From positions 1 to 6,378 of the forward strand of contig JBHEMT010000018.1 in the NCBI GenBank assembly GCA_046262435.1: 6,378 nt of DNA, given 5' to 3'. Numbering within the stretch: position 1 is the first letter of the stretch; each line of letters opens with the position of its first letter. The translations under genes and the position numbers were made by a program. Positions 6,192-6,378 of this stretch are shown piece by piece. The DNA comes from JBHEMT01 sp046262435. Lineage in GTDB: Bacteria; Chloroflexota; Dormibacteria; Aeolococcales; Aeolococcaceae. A model generated the notes under the pieces. That model was not told the DNA's origin. It saw nothing but the letters and a program-made list of their open reading frames with translations, and made no database searches.

Positions 6192-6378
6192 GTGACCAGC
6201 AACTTTGCAGTTGACACCGCGACGCGGGTGAGCACGCCCGACCAACGGGCGGCAATCCTCGCCGCACCGGGCTTCGGGCAGTCGTTCAGCGACCACATGG
6301 TGACCATTGACTGGACCCGCGAGCGGGGATGGCACGACGGCACCCTGCGAGCGTATGGCCCGCTCTCGCTCGAACCGG
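6192..6378 (+). CDS. ilvE: Branched-chain amino acid aminotransferase (3' end missing)
   Basis: The first 62 codons of a class IV (D-amino-acid aminotransferase fold) branched-chain aminotransferase, which interconverts Leu, Ile and Val with their 2-oxo acids using glutamate/2-oxoglutarate. The visible part contains 'FGQSFSDHMVTIDWTRERGW' followed by HDGTLRAYGPLSLEP. This matches the conserved N-terminus of actinobacterial and eukaryote-like BCATs (FG..F.DHM...W....GW....L.PYGPL.L.P). The PLP lysine lies beyond the window. The start is set at GTG 6192 by the spacing to AAGGAGG; ATG 6186 in the same frame would add two residues. The gene follows an unrelated-fold aminotransferase on the same strand after 42 nt. 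It could be the end of the operon or the house-keeping ilvE lying next to it. The family is clear despite the truncation. Confidence 0.88.
   Translation, partial: MTSNFAVDTATRVSTPDQRAAILAAPGFGQSFSDHMVTIDWTRERGWHDGTLRAYGPLSLEP

Noticed and set aside
1..6378. CRISPR arrays, tRNA or rRNA genes, insertion sequences, attachment sites
   Set aside because: Almost all the sequence is protein-coding with clear families; no spaced direct repeats, no RNA gene signatures and no transposase or integrase motifs were seen.

Overview
The window is a dense, high-GC (roughly two thirds G+C by eye) stretch of bacterial DNA in which every gene I can support lies on the + strand. Codon usage and the N-terminus of the last gene, which reads like an actinobacterial branched-chain aminotransferase, point to an Actinomycetota genome. 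I cannot go below phylum.

Layout: (1) 1-444, the 3' part of an Lrp/AsnC-family regulator; (2) 441-1952, a glutamine-synthetase-fold ligase; (3) 1956-2312, a small Dabb (stress-responsive alpha/beta barrel) protein; (4) 2309-3817, an APC-superfamily amino acid/amine permease; (5) 3814-4932, an amidohydrolase resembling the N-terminal half of FluG/NodGS proteins; (6) 4929-6149, a class I/II PLP-dependent aminotransferase; (7) 6192-6378, the start of a branched-chain amino acid aminotransferase (IlvE type), cut by the window end. Genes 1 to 6 form one tightly packed transcription unit: four junctions are 4-nt stop/start overlaps (GTGA or ATGA) and the fifth is a 3-nt gap. There is a 42-nt gap before gene 7. 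No terminator or promoter is recognisable anywhere.

The most informative point is the combination of genes 2 and 5. In fungi (FluG) and plants (NodGS) an amidohydrolase domain and a glutamine synthetase domain are fused in one protein. Here the two halves are separate genes of one operon, with an importer, a Dabb protein, an aminotransferase and a ligand-sensing Lrp-type regulator. The ligase keeps the metal-binding residues of glutamine synthetase, but by hand alignment it lacks both acidic residues of the ammonium pocket (Asp50 to Ser79, Glu327 to Phe359) and the adenylylation tyrosine. It is therefore more likely a gamma-glutamyl-amine ligase than a true glutamine synthetase. A reasonable model is import of an amine or amino acid by the permease, gamma-glutamylation by the ligase, hydrolysis of an intermediate by the amidohydrolase, and transamination, under control of the Lrp-type regulator. 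The substrate cannot be read from the sequence.

Two DNA dyads sit at the 5' end of the amidohydrolase gene: a 17-bp odd palindrome over the permease stop/amidohydrolase start, and a perfect 12-bp-arm inverted repeat about 100 nt further on.
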